DNA of 8,733 nucleotides from Streptosporangiaceae bacterium (lineage in GTDB: Bacteria; Actinomycetota; Actinomycetes; Streptosporangiales; Streptosporangiaceae), in the NCBI GenBank assembly GCA_030038715.1, contig JASHSO010000600.1, positions 1 to 8,733 on the forward strand, read 5' to 3'. Both the position numbers and the translations under genes were made by a program. The notes under the pieces were generated by a model, which did no database searches, was not told where the DNA came from, and saw nothing but the letters and a program-made list of their open reading frames with translations. Shown in pieces: positions 1 through 6,407 of the stretch. Position 1 is the first letter of the stretch. Every line of letters starts with the position of its first letter.

Positions 1-1819
1 CCATGTCGCCGCCGTACGGCACCGACGGCGGGTCGAGCTCTGTCCTGCCGAGCGGGTGCCGCTGGCCCGTGGCGTGCAATTCTCCCCACGGCTCACCACT
101 CCACGCGCCCTCGGCCCGGCGTACGGCCTCGGTCAGCGTGCGCCGCCACGACCAGCCGCCAAGCAGGGATTCATCTCCTGCCGTCAGGTGATCGAAGACC
201 ACCCGCCAGACCACCGACTCGGCTCGGATATTTGGCATCAGCCGGTTCCACGGATGCTCGACGTGCGCCGCCAGACCCGTCCGCTCGAGCACGAGCAGTG
301 CGAGCTCCCGGCGGAGCACCGAGTACGCGGCGGCAGCTGTCGATGCCGGCTCCATCGCGCCGTCCCAGCCTGCCAGCGGCGGCCACTCGCCTAGCAGCCG
401 CGTGATCCGCCTGGCGGGCAGCGAGACCACATCGCGGTGCAACTCGGCCATGTCCTCGACGGTCGCCACGGACATCGCCTTCAGCGCGTCCACAATTCGG
501 GTGGCTCGCCAGGGGTCGGCCACGTCCAGGCCGAGGTAGGGACCCGAGTCCGCGGCCAGGATCCGGTTGTTCGCGCTGAACAGGAACCCGTTGTCCGGAT
601 TGCGTAGCTGGGGCATCTCGGCGAAGCGGACCCAACCGCGCCAGCCGTACGACGGGTCACCAGCTGGCGCTGGCCCCCAGACCGCTTCGGGCCTGGCGCG
701 GACAGGCACCCGGCCGCGCGTTAGATATCCGATGCTCCCGTCGGTATCGGCCGCGAGCAGGTTGTTGACAGGCTCCACCCACGGCCGCATGGTCTCGAAA
801 AGCTCAGCCACCGACCGGGCGCGCAACATGGCGGGCAGCACGTCGAGTCCGGTGTTCGGCTCGGCCATCGCCGTCCAGGCCAGTGCCAGCTCGTCCGTCA
901 CCAGCGGCCCGCGATCGCTGCGCCGGACCTCGATGCGCACCGGGTCGCTGTTGCGAACGGCGATCATCTCGGTCCTCACGTCGCCCGACCCGGCCGACCC
1001 GTCGGTGAACCGGTACAGGTCCTGGTCGTCGGCCATCGCGTGGGTAATGCACCAGGCGACCCGCGCGTTGTGCCCGAAATGCGAGAATCCGGGCACGCCG
1101 GGGATCGAGAGACCGAGGACGTCCCACTCCGGGCACGACACATGTCCCTGGACGTAAACGTTCGGAGCCTCGAGTGGCCGGTGCGGGTCGCCGGCTAGCA
1201 GCGGCAGGCCGGAGGCGGTTCGGGTGCCGGCCAGCGCCCAGTTGTTGCTGCCGCCCTCGTCCATGCCAACCCAGGACGGTACCGCGGCCTCGCAGCGCTC
1301 GCCTGGCGGCACGCAGGCAAGCTGCCACCCGATGCGGGCCATCCTCCTGGCGGCGACCGGACCGAGTACCTCGCCCACCACCGCCCGCCACAGCTTCGCG
1401 GCCGCCGACCCCATGGTCAAGTGCCGCACCCGGTACAGCACCAGGCAGTGCCACGGCTCCCATGACTCCCACGAGGCGGGCCCGCGCGACTCGATCACGG
1501 CGTTCACGCCTGCCGCATACGCGGTCAGCATGTCGCGAGCTGCCCGTGAGAGCCGCGCGACGTCGCGGCGTGCGCTCGCCGCGAGATCGAGCCGCCGGTG
1601 CAGCGAGTCCGACGGGACGGCACCCGGCCCGATCACCTCGGCGGCGCGGCCGAGGCCGCGCCGCCGGTCGTAGTCCATTTGCCAGAGCCGGTCTGCGGCG
1701 TGCGCGAAGCCCTGGGCGAAGAATGCGTCGTGCTCCGTCACTGCCCGGCAATGCGGCACGCCCCACGAGTCCCTGATCAGCTCGACCGGGCCGTCCAGTC
1801 CGCGCAGCCGCGTCTCCAA
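1..1819 (-). CDS. Penicillin acylase family protein (Ntn hydrolase), 3' end cut by the window
   Basis: Family members are made as one chain and cut themselves into alpha and beta subunits, exposing an N-terminal Ser nucleophile that hydrolyses amide bonds of acylated substrates (beta-lactams, acyl-homoserine lactones and others). An uninterrupted frame of 606 codons runs off the left edge, probably missing a short C-terminal part. Near the N terminus RDSWGVPH and FAQGFAHAADRLWQMD are the usual family opening. The self-cleavage and catalytic site is GGSNNWAL, with Ser191 as the expected beta-subunit residue 1. SANNR (Asn417/Asn418) is the likely oxyanion region, and the sequence ends in a family-typical PYGGDM. 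The start is TTG at 1819, chosen because GGAGG lies six bases upstream and the family homology begins soon after. No signal peptide is visible, which is unusual for better-known secreted acylases. It lies 20 bases after the polA stop, so co-transcription is likely. The substrate cannot be told from sequence. Confidence 0.92.
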   Translation of the reverse strand, partial: METRLRGLDGPVELIRDSWGVPHCRAVTEHDAFFAQGFAHAADRLWQMDYDRRRGLGRAAEVIGPGAVPSDSLHRRLDLAASARRDVARLSRAARDMLTAYAAGVNAVIESRGPASWESWEPWHCLVLYRVRHLTMGSAAAKLWRAVVGEVLGPVAARRMARIGWQLACVPPGERCEAAVPSWVGMDEGGSNNWALAGTRTASGLPLLAGDPHRPLEAPNVYVQGHVSCPEWDVLGLSIPGVPGFSHFGHNARVAWCITHAMADDQDLYRFTDGSAGSGDVRTEMIAVRNSDPVRIEVRRSDRGPLVTDELALAWTAMAEPNTGLDVLPAMLRARSVAELFETMRPWVEPVNNLLAADTDGSIGYLTRGRVPVRARPEAVWGPAPAGDPSYGWRGWVRFAEMPQLRNPDNGFLFSANNRILAADSGPYLGLDVADPWRATRIVDALKAMSVATVEDMAELHRDVVSLPARRITRLLGEWPPLAGWDGAMEPASTAAAAYSVLRRELALLVLERTGLAAHVEHPWNRLMPNIRAESVVWRVVFDHLTAGDESLLGGWSWRRTLTEAVRRAEGAWSGEPWGELHATGQRHPLGRTELDPPSVPYGGDM

Positions 1820-1825
1820 GCCGTG

Positions 1826-1830
1826 CCTCC
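1826..1830 (-). promoter_or_regulatory. Ribosome binding site of the acylase gene
   Basis: On the minus strand GGAGG stands six bases before TTG (1819-1817). It fixes a non-ATG start for the acylase gene and sits in the 20-base gap after the polA stop, which supports translation of the acylase from the polA message. Confidence 0.8.
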
Positions 1831-1839
1831 AATGGGGGC

Positions 1840-4575
1840 TCAGTGCGCCGCGTCCGCCCAGCTGCGGCCCTGGCCCATCGACACCTCCAGCGGCACGCTG
1901 AGCCCGGCAGCGCCGCCCATCGCCGTCCTGACCAGCCCACGCAGCTGATCGAGCTCACCGGGCGCCACCTCGAACAGCAACTCGTCGTGCACCTGGAGGA
2001 GCATCCGCGACTGCAGGCCTGCCCGCGCAAGCCCGTGGTGCACGGCGAGCATCGCAACCTTGATGATGTCGGCCGCCGAGCCCTGGATCGGCGCGTTCAG
2101 CGCCATCCGCTCCGCCATCTCGCGGCGCTGCCGGTTATCGGACGTCAGGTCAGGCAGGTACCGACGGCGGCCCAGCATCGTCTGCGTATAGCCGTCCATC
2201 CGCGCCCTGGCCACGACGTCGCGCAGGTAGTCGCGCACACCGCCGAACCGCTCGAAGTACTCCTCCATGTAGCCGCGCGCCTCTTCGGTGGAAACCCGCA
2301 GCTGCTGGGACAGCCCGTAGGCCGAAAGGCCATAGGCCAGGCCGTAGTTCATCGCCTTGACCTTGCTCCGCAGCTCCGGGGTCACCTGCTCCGGCGGGAG
2401 CGCGAACACCCGCCCGGCGGTCGCCGCGTGGAAGTCATGCCCGGAGGTGAACGCCGCGGCCAGTGCCTTGTCACCGGACAGGTGAGCCATGATCCGCAGC
2501 TCGATCTGGCTGTAGTCGGCGGTTAGCAGGCACTCATAGCCCGTGCCAACGACAAATCCGCGCCTGATCCTCCGGCCCTCCTCGGTCCGGATCGGGATGT
2601 TCTGCATGTTCGGGTCGGTGGAGGAGAGCCGACCGGTCGCCGCGATCGTCTGGTTGTACGTGGTGTGGATGCGGCCGTCAGCGTCGGCCATTGGGATCAG
2701 CGAGTCCACGATGCTCTTCAGCTTCGCGACGTCCCTGTGCCGGAGCAGGTGCTCGAGCACCGGGTGGCCGGTCTGCACCAGGAGGCCCGTCAGGGCCTCG
2801 GAATCGGTGGTGTATCCGGTCTTGATCCGCTTGGTCTTCGGCAGGCTCAGCTCGGTGAACAGCACGTCCTGCAGCTGCTTGGGCGAGCCCAGGTTGAACT
2901 CGTGCCCAACGGCCGCGAACGCGGCCTGCTCTGCCGCCTTCACCTCGCCGCCCAGACTCGCCGACATGCCCGCGAAGTGGTCGGTGTCGGCCGCGATGCC
3001 AGCTCGCTCCATGTCGGCCAGCACCCCGACCAGCGGCAGCTCGACATCGGCGAGCAGTTGCGTGGCGCCGCGGCCGGCAAGGTCGGCGTCGAGCGCGTCG
3101 GCCAGCTCCGCTGTCGCCTGCGCCCGCTGGGCCAGCGCTGAGGCCACCTCGTCCTCGCCAGGTACGTCCAGGGTGAGCTGGCCGGTCGCTGTCGACGCCT
3201 CGCGCAGCTCCCGCTTCAGGTACCGCAGCACGAGGTCGGCCAGGTCGAACGAGCGCTGGCCAGGCAGCGCCAGGTAGGCCGCGAGCGCGGTGTCGCTGGT
3301 CAGTCCCCGCAGCTCCAGGCCGCGCGCGCGCAGGGCGTGCATCGGCCCCTTGGCGTCGTGCAGCGCCTTGGGCCGGTCAGGATCGGCGAGCCAGGCCGCC
3401 AGCGCCTGCTCGTCGGGCTCGGTCAGCAGCGCCGGATCGATGAAAGCCGCGGCGCCGCCCGGCGCGGCGATGGCCAGCCCGGTGAGATTGCCGGTGCCCC
3501 GCCCCCACGTGCCGCTCGCGGCCAGGCCCGACCGGCCCGGCTCCGCCTCGTTCCGCTCAATCCAATCGGCAACTTCGCCGGGGCGCAGCATGGTTGCGGT
3601 GACGTCGAAGCCCCCCTCGCCGCCCGCGGTGACCGCGCCCGTCGCGGCCGGACCGCTGATGCCGTTCGGCAGCGTCGAGTACAGCCGATCGCGCAGCACC
3701 CTGAACTGCAGCGTGTCAAAGAGCTGGTGGATCTGATCGCGGTCCCACGGCACCGGGAGCAGGTCGGCCGGCTCCACGTCCAACGGCACGTCGCGCACCA
3801 GTTCGGTTAGCTGCCGGTTGCGCAGCACATCGGCCAGGTGCTCGCGCAGGGCATCGCCGGCCTTGCCCTTGACCTCGTCCACCCGGTCCACCAGCCCGGC
3901 CAGTGAGCCGAACTCGGCGATCCACTTGGTGGCAGTCTTCTCCCCCACGCCTGGGATGCCGGGCAGGTTGTCGCTGGGGTCGCCGCGCAGCGCGGCGAAG
4001 TCCGGGTACTGGGCGGGAGTGAGCCCGTACTTCGCCGTCACCGCCTGCGGGGTGAACCGGGCCATCTCGCTGATGCCGCGCATCGTGTAGAGGACGGTCA
4101 CCTCGTCGGTGACAAGCTGCAACGGATCCCTGTCGCCGGTCACGATCAGCACGTCCATCTGGCCGGCCGCCCGCGCCGCGAGCGTGGCGATCACGTCGTC
4201 GGCCTCGTAGCCGGGCACTGACAGCCGCGGAATACCCAGCGCGTCGAGCACCTCGAAGATCAGGCTCAGCTGACTGCGGAAGTCGGCAGGTGTTTCCTTC
4301 CTGGTGGCTTTGTATTCGACGTACTGCTCGTGCCGGAACGTGGGCTCGCTGCGGTCGAAGGCCACGGCGAGGTGCGTCGGCTGCTCGTCTCGCAACACGT
4401 TGATGAGCATCGCGGTGAAGCCGTAGACGGCGTTAGTCGGCTGCCCCGTCGTGGTGGAGAAGTTCTCCGCAGGCAGGGCGAAAAATGCCCGGTAGGCGAG
4501 CGAATGTCCGTCCAGCAGCAGGAGCCGGTCCTGGTGCCGCGCCGGTGCGCTAGCTGCCTCGCCCTTGGTTGCCAC
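1840..4575 (-). CDS. polA: DNA polymerase I
   Basis: Family A polymerase (911 residues) for Okazaki fragment maturation and gap-filling repair. Residues 16 to about 310 form the 5'-3' nuclease: metal-ligand acidic residues are visible at Asp22, Asp74, EADD 124-127, GDRD 147-150 and D199/D202, followed by a helix-hairpin-helix (PGIPGVGEKTA, from 205). Residues about 320-535 occupy the place of the 3'-5' proofreading domain but lack its Asp-x-Glu and later Asp ligands (the region reads LTGLAIAAPGG), so proofreading is probably absent, as known for actinobacterial PolA. The polymerase domain follows: motif A DYSQIE (Asp687), motif B RSKVKAMNYGLAYG (Arg736, Lys740, Tyr744, Tyr748) and motif C VHDE (Asp864, Glu865). 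Tyr744 replaces the Phe762 of E. coli. The start is GTG; I see no Shine-Dalgarno site, but a TAGTAT hexamer lies six bases upstream. It is divergent from the thioesterase gene and followed closely by the acylase gene. Confidence 0.97.
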   Translation of the reverse strand: MATKGEAASAPARHQDRLLLLDGHSLAYRAFFALPAENFSTTTGQPTNAVYGFTAMLINVLRDEQPTHLAVAFDRSEPTFRHEQYVEYKATRKETPADFRSQLSLIFEVLDALGIPRLSVPGYEADDVIATLAARAAGQMDVLIVTGDRDPLQLVTDEVTVLYTMRGISEMARFTPQAVTAKYGLTPAQYPDFAALRGDPSDNLPGIPGVGEKTATKWIAEFGSLAGLVDRVDEVKGKAGDALREHLADVLRNRQLTELVRDVPLDVEPADLLPVPWDRDQIHQLFDTLQFRVLRDRLYSTLPNGISGPAATGAVTAGGEGGFDVTATMLRPGEVADWIERNEAEPGRSGLAASGTWGRGTGNLTGLAIAAPGGAAAFIDPALLTEPDEQALAAWLADPDRPKALHDAKGPMHALRARGLELRGLTSDTALAAYLALPGQRSFDLADLVLRYLKRELREASTATGQLTLDVPGEDEVASALAQRAQATAELADALDADLAGRGATQLLADVELPLVGVLADMERAGIAADTDHFAGMSASLGGEVKAAEQAAFAAVGHEFNLGSPKQLQDVLFTELSLPKTKRIKTGYTTDSEALTGLLVQTGHPVLEHLLRHRDVAKLKSIVDSLIPMADADGRIHTTYNQTIAATGRLSSTDPNMQNIPIRTEEGRRIRRGFVVGTGYECLLTADYSQIELRIMAHLSGDKALAAAFTSGHDFHAATAGRVFALPPEQVTPELRSKVKAMNYGLAYGLSAYGLSQQLRVSTEEARGYMEEYFERFGGVRDYLRDVVARARMDGYTQTMLGRRRYLPDLTSDNRQRREMAERMALNAPIQGSAADIIKVAMLAVHHGLARAGLQSRMLLQVHDELLFEVAPGELDQLRGLVRTAMGGAAGLSVPLEVSMGQGRSWADAAH

Positions 4576-4581
4576 GCCCAG

Positions 4582-4587
4582 ATACTA
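4582..4587 (-). promoter_or_regulatory. Possible -10 element of polA giving a leaderless mRNA
   Basis: Minus strand TAGTAT matches the actinobacterial TAnnnT -10 pattern, and CTGGGC (six bases) separates it from the GTG start. A transcript starting seven bases below the hexamer would begin exactly at the start codon. No convincing -35 and no Shine-Dalgarno sequence are visible. The promoter role is inferred. Confidence 0.5.
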
Positions 4588-4684
4588 GTGCCAGGGTCCG
4601 TCAGTGCGCCGGGCTGCACGGCCGCCACCACCCGCGAGATGGCATGCTGCAGCGAGGTCATGCAGTTGGCTCTGACGAGGGAAC

Positions 4685-4689
4685 GAGGA
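4685..4689 (+). promoter_or_regulatory. Ribosome binding site of the thioesterase gene
   Basis: GAGGA stands six bases before GTG at 4696. This decides against the in-frame upstream ATG codons (for example 4660), which lack a well-spaced site and would add residues not expected in the family. Confidence 0.65.
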
Positions 4690-4695
4690 AGCACC

Positions 4696-5145
4696 GTGCC
4701 GGACACCCACGACCGCGAGCAGCAGATCAAGGCCATGTTCAATGACCCGGGCTCGCAGACGCTGACCGGCCGGATGGGGATCAAGATCCTCGAGGCCTCC
4801 GCCGAGCGGGTCGTGGGAACCATGCCGGTGGCGGGCAACACCCAGCCCTACGGCCTGCTGCACGGCGGAGCGTCCTGCGTCCTTGCCGAGACCCTGGGGT
4901 CGCTCGGATCGGCGTTGCAGGCTGGGCCGGACAGGTTCACGGTGGGCATCGAGATCAACGCCACGCATCACAGGGCCGCCTCGTCCGGCCTGGTGACGGG
5001 TGTCGCGATCCTAGCCCACGGCGGGCGCACGATGGCCACCTACGACGTCGTGATCACCGACGAGGCTGGCCGACGGGTCTGCTCGGCTCGGCTGAGCTGC
5101 CTGCACCGTGAGATGCTGCCAGCAAGCGCCACGCCACCGGGGTGA
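4696..5145 (+). CDS. Hotdog-fold acyl-CoA thioesterase, PaaI/YdiI (MenI) type
   Basis: 149-residue single-domain hotdog protein, the usual length for small thioesterases that hydrolyse aryl- or acyl-CoA in the cytoplasm. The active-site helix is QPYGLLHGGASCVLAET. Gln50, His56 and Glu65 have the same spacing as Gln48, His54 and Glu63 of E. coli YdiI, where the Glu activates the attacking water or acts as nucleophile, so catalysis looks intact. Family members include the 1,4-dihydroxy-2-naphthoyl-CoA thioesterase of menaquinone synthesis and phenylacetate-pathway enzymes. No menaquinone or aromatic-degradation gene is seen here, so the substrate is open. The GTG start follows a GAGGA site; the open frame continues far upstream, antisense to polA, but that part looks like shadow sequence. 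It is transcribed divergently from polA and appears to stand alone. Confidence 0.9.
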   Translation: MPDTHDREQQIKAMFNDPGSQTLTGRMGIKILEASAERVVGTMPVAGNTQPYGLLHGGASCVLAETLGSLGSALQAGPDRFTVGIEINATHHRAASSGLVTGVAILAHGGRTMATYDVVITDEAGRRVCSARLSCLHREMLPASATPPG

Positions 5146-5215
5146 ACTTGGCCTGCACCTCCCGAGCGGACGGACGGGATGTTTCCCGCCATTCCTCACG
5201 TGAATCTCCGTGTCT

Positions 5216-5245
5216 TTGCGCACCGGCGTCGCGCCTCGCTACCGT
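5216..5245 (+). promoter_or_regulatory. Possible promoter in the spacer
   Basis: TTGCGC (5216-5221) and TACCGT (5240-5245) are separated by 18 bases, which fits the loose actinobacterial housekeeping pattern TTGnnn-N18-TAnnnT. A start near 5252 would give a leader of about 49 bases before the ATG at 5301, or the 5' end of a non-coding RNA. In GC-rich DNA such matches occur by chance. Confidence 0.35.
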
Positions 5246-5300
5246 TGAGTACAGAGCCTGATGACCGAGTAGAGAACGTGCCGACCCGGGGAAGGCCGAC

Positions 5301-5489
5301 ATGGCACCAAAGGTCAGCTGGCTCATGACCGTCGACCGCTTTTCCGGCGTCCGGCGGCGCAAGCGGCGGGCGCCGGTTACAACGGGGGGTTGCGTGATCG
5401 GCCCCGCCCGCTTGCCATCGGCGCACGGCGGGGAGTCCCCGATGGAGGCGGAAACTCGCAGCTGGCGACCGAGCGATTTATCCCTTTAG
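5301..5489 (+). CDS. Possible small basic protein, unknown function
   Basis: 62 codons from ATG to TAG. Support: GAAGG (5291-5295, within GGGGAAGG) lies five bases before the ATG, and a promoter-like pair lies upstream. Against: I recognise no family, third-position GC is less extreme than in the neighbours, and the last codons include TTA, rare in high-GC actinobacteria. The predicted peptide has an arginine/lysine-rich patch (VRRRKRR, residues 17-23), a single Cys and no clear membrane segment or signal peptide. The hairpin-rich DNA could equally make a non-coding RNA. Its position, alone between two convergent genes, gives no functional clue. Confidence 0.28.
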   Translation: MAPKVSWLMTVDRFSGVRRRKRRAPVTTGGCVIGPARLPSAHGGESPMEAETRSWRPSDLSL

Positions 5490-5530
5490 CCCTGGTTCTC
5501 CTGGCCAGCCTTATGCCGCAGGGGCTTTAA

Positions 5531-5569
5531 CAGGAGAGTTTGGGGGCCCTGAGCCACCAAACTCTCCTG
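5531..5569. terminator. Strong bidirectional terminator hairpin
   Basis: CAGGAGAGTTTGG (5531-5543) is perfectly complementary to CCAAACTCTCCTG (5557-5569), 13 base pairs. Inside, after one G.A mismatch, GGC (5545-5547) can pair with GCC (5553-5555) around a five-base loop. It starts two bases past the stop of the minus-strand ANTAR regulator and also faces plus-strand transcripts from the spacer or thioesterase. No long T-run follows on either strand, as is common for actinobacterial terminators. Confidence 0.8.
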
Positions 5570-5571
5570 AA

Positions 5572-6228
5572 TCATGAAACAGTCGGCGGCGGCTCCGGCT
5601 TTTGCCGATCCTGGGCCTCGGCGGCCGCTTGTGCTCGCGACTCGCAACCGGCCTCGGCGTTCGCCAGCACCTCCTCGGCCACCGAGCGCATCGTCTGCCG
5701 CCGGTCCATCGAGGTCTTCTGGATCCAGCGGAACGCCTGGGCCTCGGTCATCCGTTGCTGGTCCTGCAGGACGCCCTTGGCCCGGTCAAGGAGCTTGCGC
5801 ACCTCCAGCCGCTCGCGCAGACTCGCGGCCTCGGCGTTCAGCGCCGCGATCTCCGCGAACCGGCTGGCCGCGACCTCGATCGCCGGCACCAAGTCGGCCT
5901 TGGTAAACGGCTTGATCAGGTAAGCCATCGCGCCGGCCTCGCTGGCCCGCTGGACCAGGTCGCGCTGAGAGAACGCGGTGAGGATGACGACTGGCGCCAG
6001 CTGCTTGGCCGTTATCTGCTCGGCTGCGGAAATCCCGTCCAGACCAGGCATCTTCACATCCATGATCACCAGGTCCGGCTTCAGCTCCTCGGCCAGCTGA
6101 ATGGCGGCACTACCGTCGGTGGCCTCGCCGGCCACCACGTAGCCTTCTTCCTCCAGCATCTCGCGCAGGTCCAGCCGGATCAGCGCCTCGTCCTCGGCTA
6201 TCACGACGTTGAAAGGCGTCTTGGTCAC
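5572..6228 (-). CDS. pdtaR: ANTAR-domain response regulator, PdtaR (Rv1626) type
   Basis: 218-residue two-component regulator acting on RNA, not DNA: ANTAR domains bind paired hexaloop hairpins and prevent transcription termination. Residues 6-120 are the receiver domain: acidic pocket Glu12/Asp13, phospho-acceptor Asp57 in VIMDVKMPG, Thr84 in LTAF and Lys106 in IKPF, all intact. A helical linker (about 122-145) leads to the ANTAR domain (about 137-192), with RAKGVLQ, MTEAQAFRWIQ, MDRR and VAEEVL as expected. From memory the sequence resembles M. tuberculosis Rv1626 (PdtaR), the partner of the kinase PdtaS, over its whole length. The start is GTG at 6228: homology begins at once, and the longer reading frame upstream is antisense to the tRNA. 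No Shine-Dalgarno site is visible, but TACGCT lies six bases upstream, suggesting a leaderless mRNA. No cognate kinase is in the window, which fits the usual orphan arrangement. The C-terminal tail is Ala/Gln/Pro-rich. Confidence 0.94.
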   Translation of the reverse strand: MTKTPFNVVIAEDEALIRLDLREMLEEEGYVVAGEATDGSAAIQLAEELKPDLVIMDVKMPGLDGISAAEQITAKQLAPVVILTAFSQRDLVQRASEAGAMAYLIKPFTKADLVPAIEVAASRFAEIAALNAEAASLRERLEVRKLLDRAKGVLQDQQRMTEAQAFRWIQKTSMDRRQTMRSVAEEVLANAEAGCESRAQAAAEAQDRQKPEPPPTVS

Positions 6229-6234
6229 CAGCCG

Positions 6235-6240
6235 AGCGTA
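6235..6240 (-). promoter_or_regulatory. Possible -10 element of the ANTAR regulator gene (leaderless)
   Basis: Minus strand TACGCT fits TAnnnT and is six bases (CGGCTG) from GTG at 6228, the same geometry as upstream of polA. There is no Shine-Dalgarno site and no clear -35. A second TAnnnT match, TAATCT, lies at 6256-6261 on the same strand and could be an alternative with a short leader. Confidence 0.45.
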
Positions 6241-6286
6241 CCGAGAGACCGGTAGATTAGCGTTCAGCGCCTCCGGCGTAGACCAA

Positions 6287-6360
6287 GCCCCGATAGGCCA
6301 ATCGGCAGAGCCTGCGGTCTCAAAAGCCGTAAAGTGTGGGTTCGAATCCCACTCGGGGCA
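6287..6360 (+). tRNA. tRNA with CAA anticodon (Leu), short variable loop
   Basis: A complete 74-base cloverleaf. The acceptor stem GCCCCGA (6287-6293) pairs fully with TCGGGGC (6353-6359), with discriminator A6360 and no encoded CCA. The D arm GGC/GCC (6296-6298 with 6310-6312) has an 11-base loop containing AATCGG and AGA. The anticodon arm GCGGT/GCCGT (6314-6318 with 6326-6330) has G.U pairs at both ends; its loop CTCAAAA gives anticodon CAA (6321-6323) after U33, which reads the Leu codon UUG. The variable loop AAAGT is only five bases. The T arm GTGGG/CCCAC (6336-6340 with 6348-6352) has loop TTCGAAT. The D arm and A73 are leucine-like, but bacterial Leu tRNAs normally have a long variable arm, so charging with Leu is inferred from the anticodon. 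It is divergent from the ANTAR regulator and convergent with lgt; no clear promoter could be picked in the 58-base gap upstream. Confidence 0.85.
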
Positions 6361-6372
6361 CTCGAGGCACTC
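6357..6372 (+). repeat. Direct repeat of the tRNA 3' tip
   Basis: GGCACTC occurs at 6357-6363, spanning the last four tRNA bases, and again at 6366-6372, a nine-base period. It is too short to claim an integration site, and no integrase is in the window. Confidence 0.35.
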
Positions 6373-6378
6373 AGGTAT

Positions 6379-6407
6379 TGACGGCATATATGGAACATGT
6401 GCCGTCA
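6379..6407. terminator. Hairpin between the convergent tRNA and lgt-like genes
   Basis: TGACGGCATAT (6379-6389) pairs with ATGTGCCGTCA (6397-6407), 11 pairs with one G.U, around a seven-base loop. It begins 18 bases after the tRNA end. The right arm contains the stop codon of the minus-strand lgt-like gene (6405-6407). It probably ends transcription from both sides. Confidence 0.7.

Larger units (their letters stand above)
5146..5571. other. 426-base spacer with hairpins and no confident gene
   Basis: Between the thioesterase stop and the ANTAR regulator stop no recognised protein is encoded. It holds a small hairpin (CGGGA 5175-5179 with TCCCG 5184-5188), which could end the thioesterase transcript; a promoter-like pair at 5216-5245; and a possible 62-residue ORF (5301-5489). 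There is also a seven-base stem CCCCGCC 5402-5408 with GGCGGGG 5427-5433, flanked by ATCG 5397-5400 facing CGAT 5440-5443; an imperfect pairing AGCCCTG 5488-5494 with CAGGGGCT 5519-5526; and the strong hairpin at 5531-5569. A structured RNA of about 320 bases on the plus strand is possible. I could not match it to a named RNA family by eye. Confidence 0.6.

Noticed and set aside
804..2057. 417-residue minus-strand open frame over the acylase and the polA end
   Set aside because: Arg/Gly/Ala-rich out-of-frame shadow; the acylase frame on the same strand carries all the conserved motifs.
4330..4695. Upstream extension of the thioesterase (ATG at 4330 or 4660)
   Set aside because: Most of it is antisense to the polA start. 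The GAGGA-supported GTG at 4696 gives the normal family length and active-site spacing.
5368..5396. 6C-type RNA: C-run in a CAAC/GTTG hairpin loop on the minus strand
   Set aside because: The stem has only four pairs and no second C6-loop hairpin follows, so the family pattern is not met.
5196..5426. Minus-strand 76-residue open frame in the spacer
   Set aside because: No ribosome site or recognisable motif; composition is that of a GC-rich shadow frame.
6357..6372. tRNA-borne attachment site for an integrated element
   Set aside because: The repeat is only seven bases, both copies are adjacent, and no integrase or foreign gene lies nearby.
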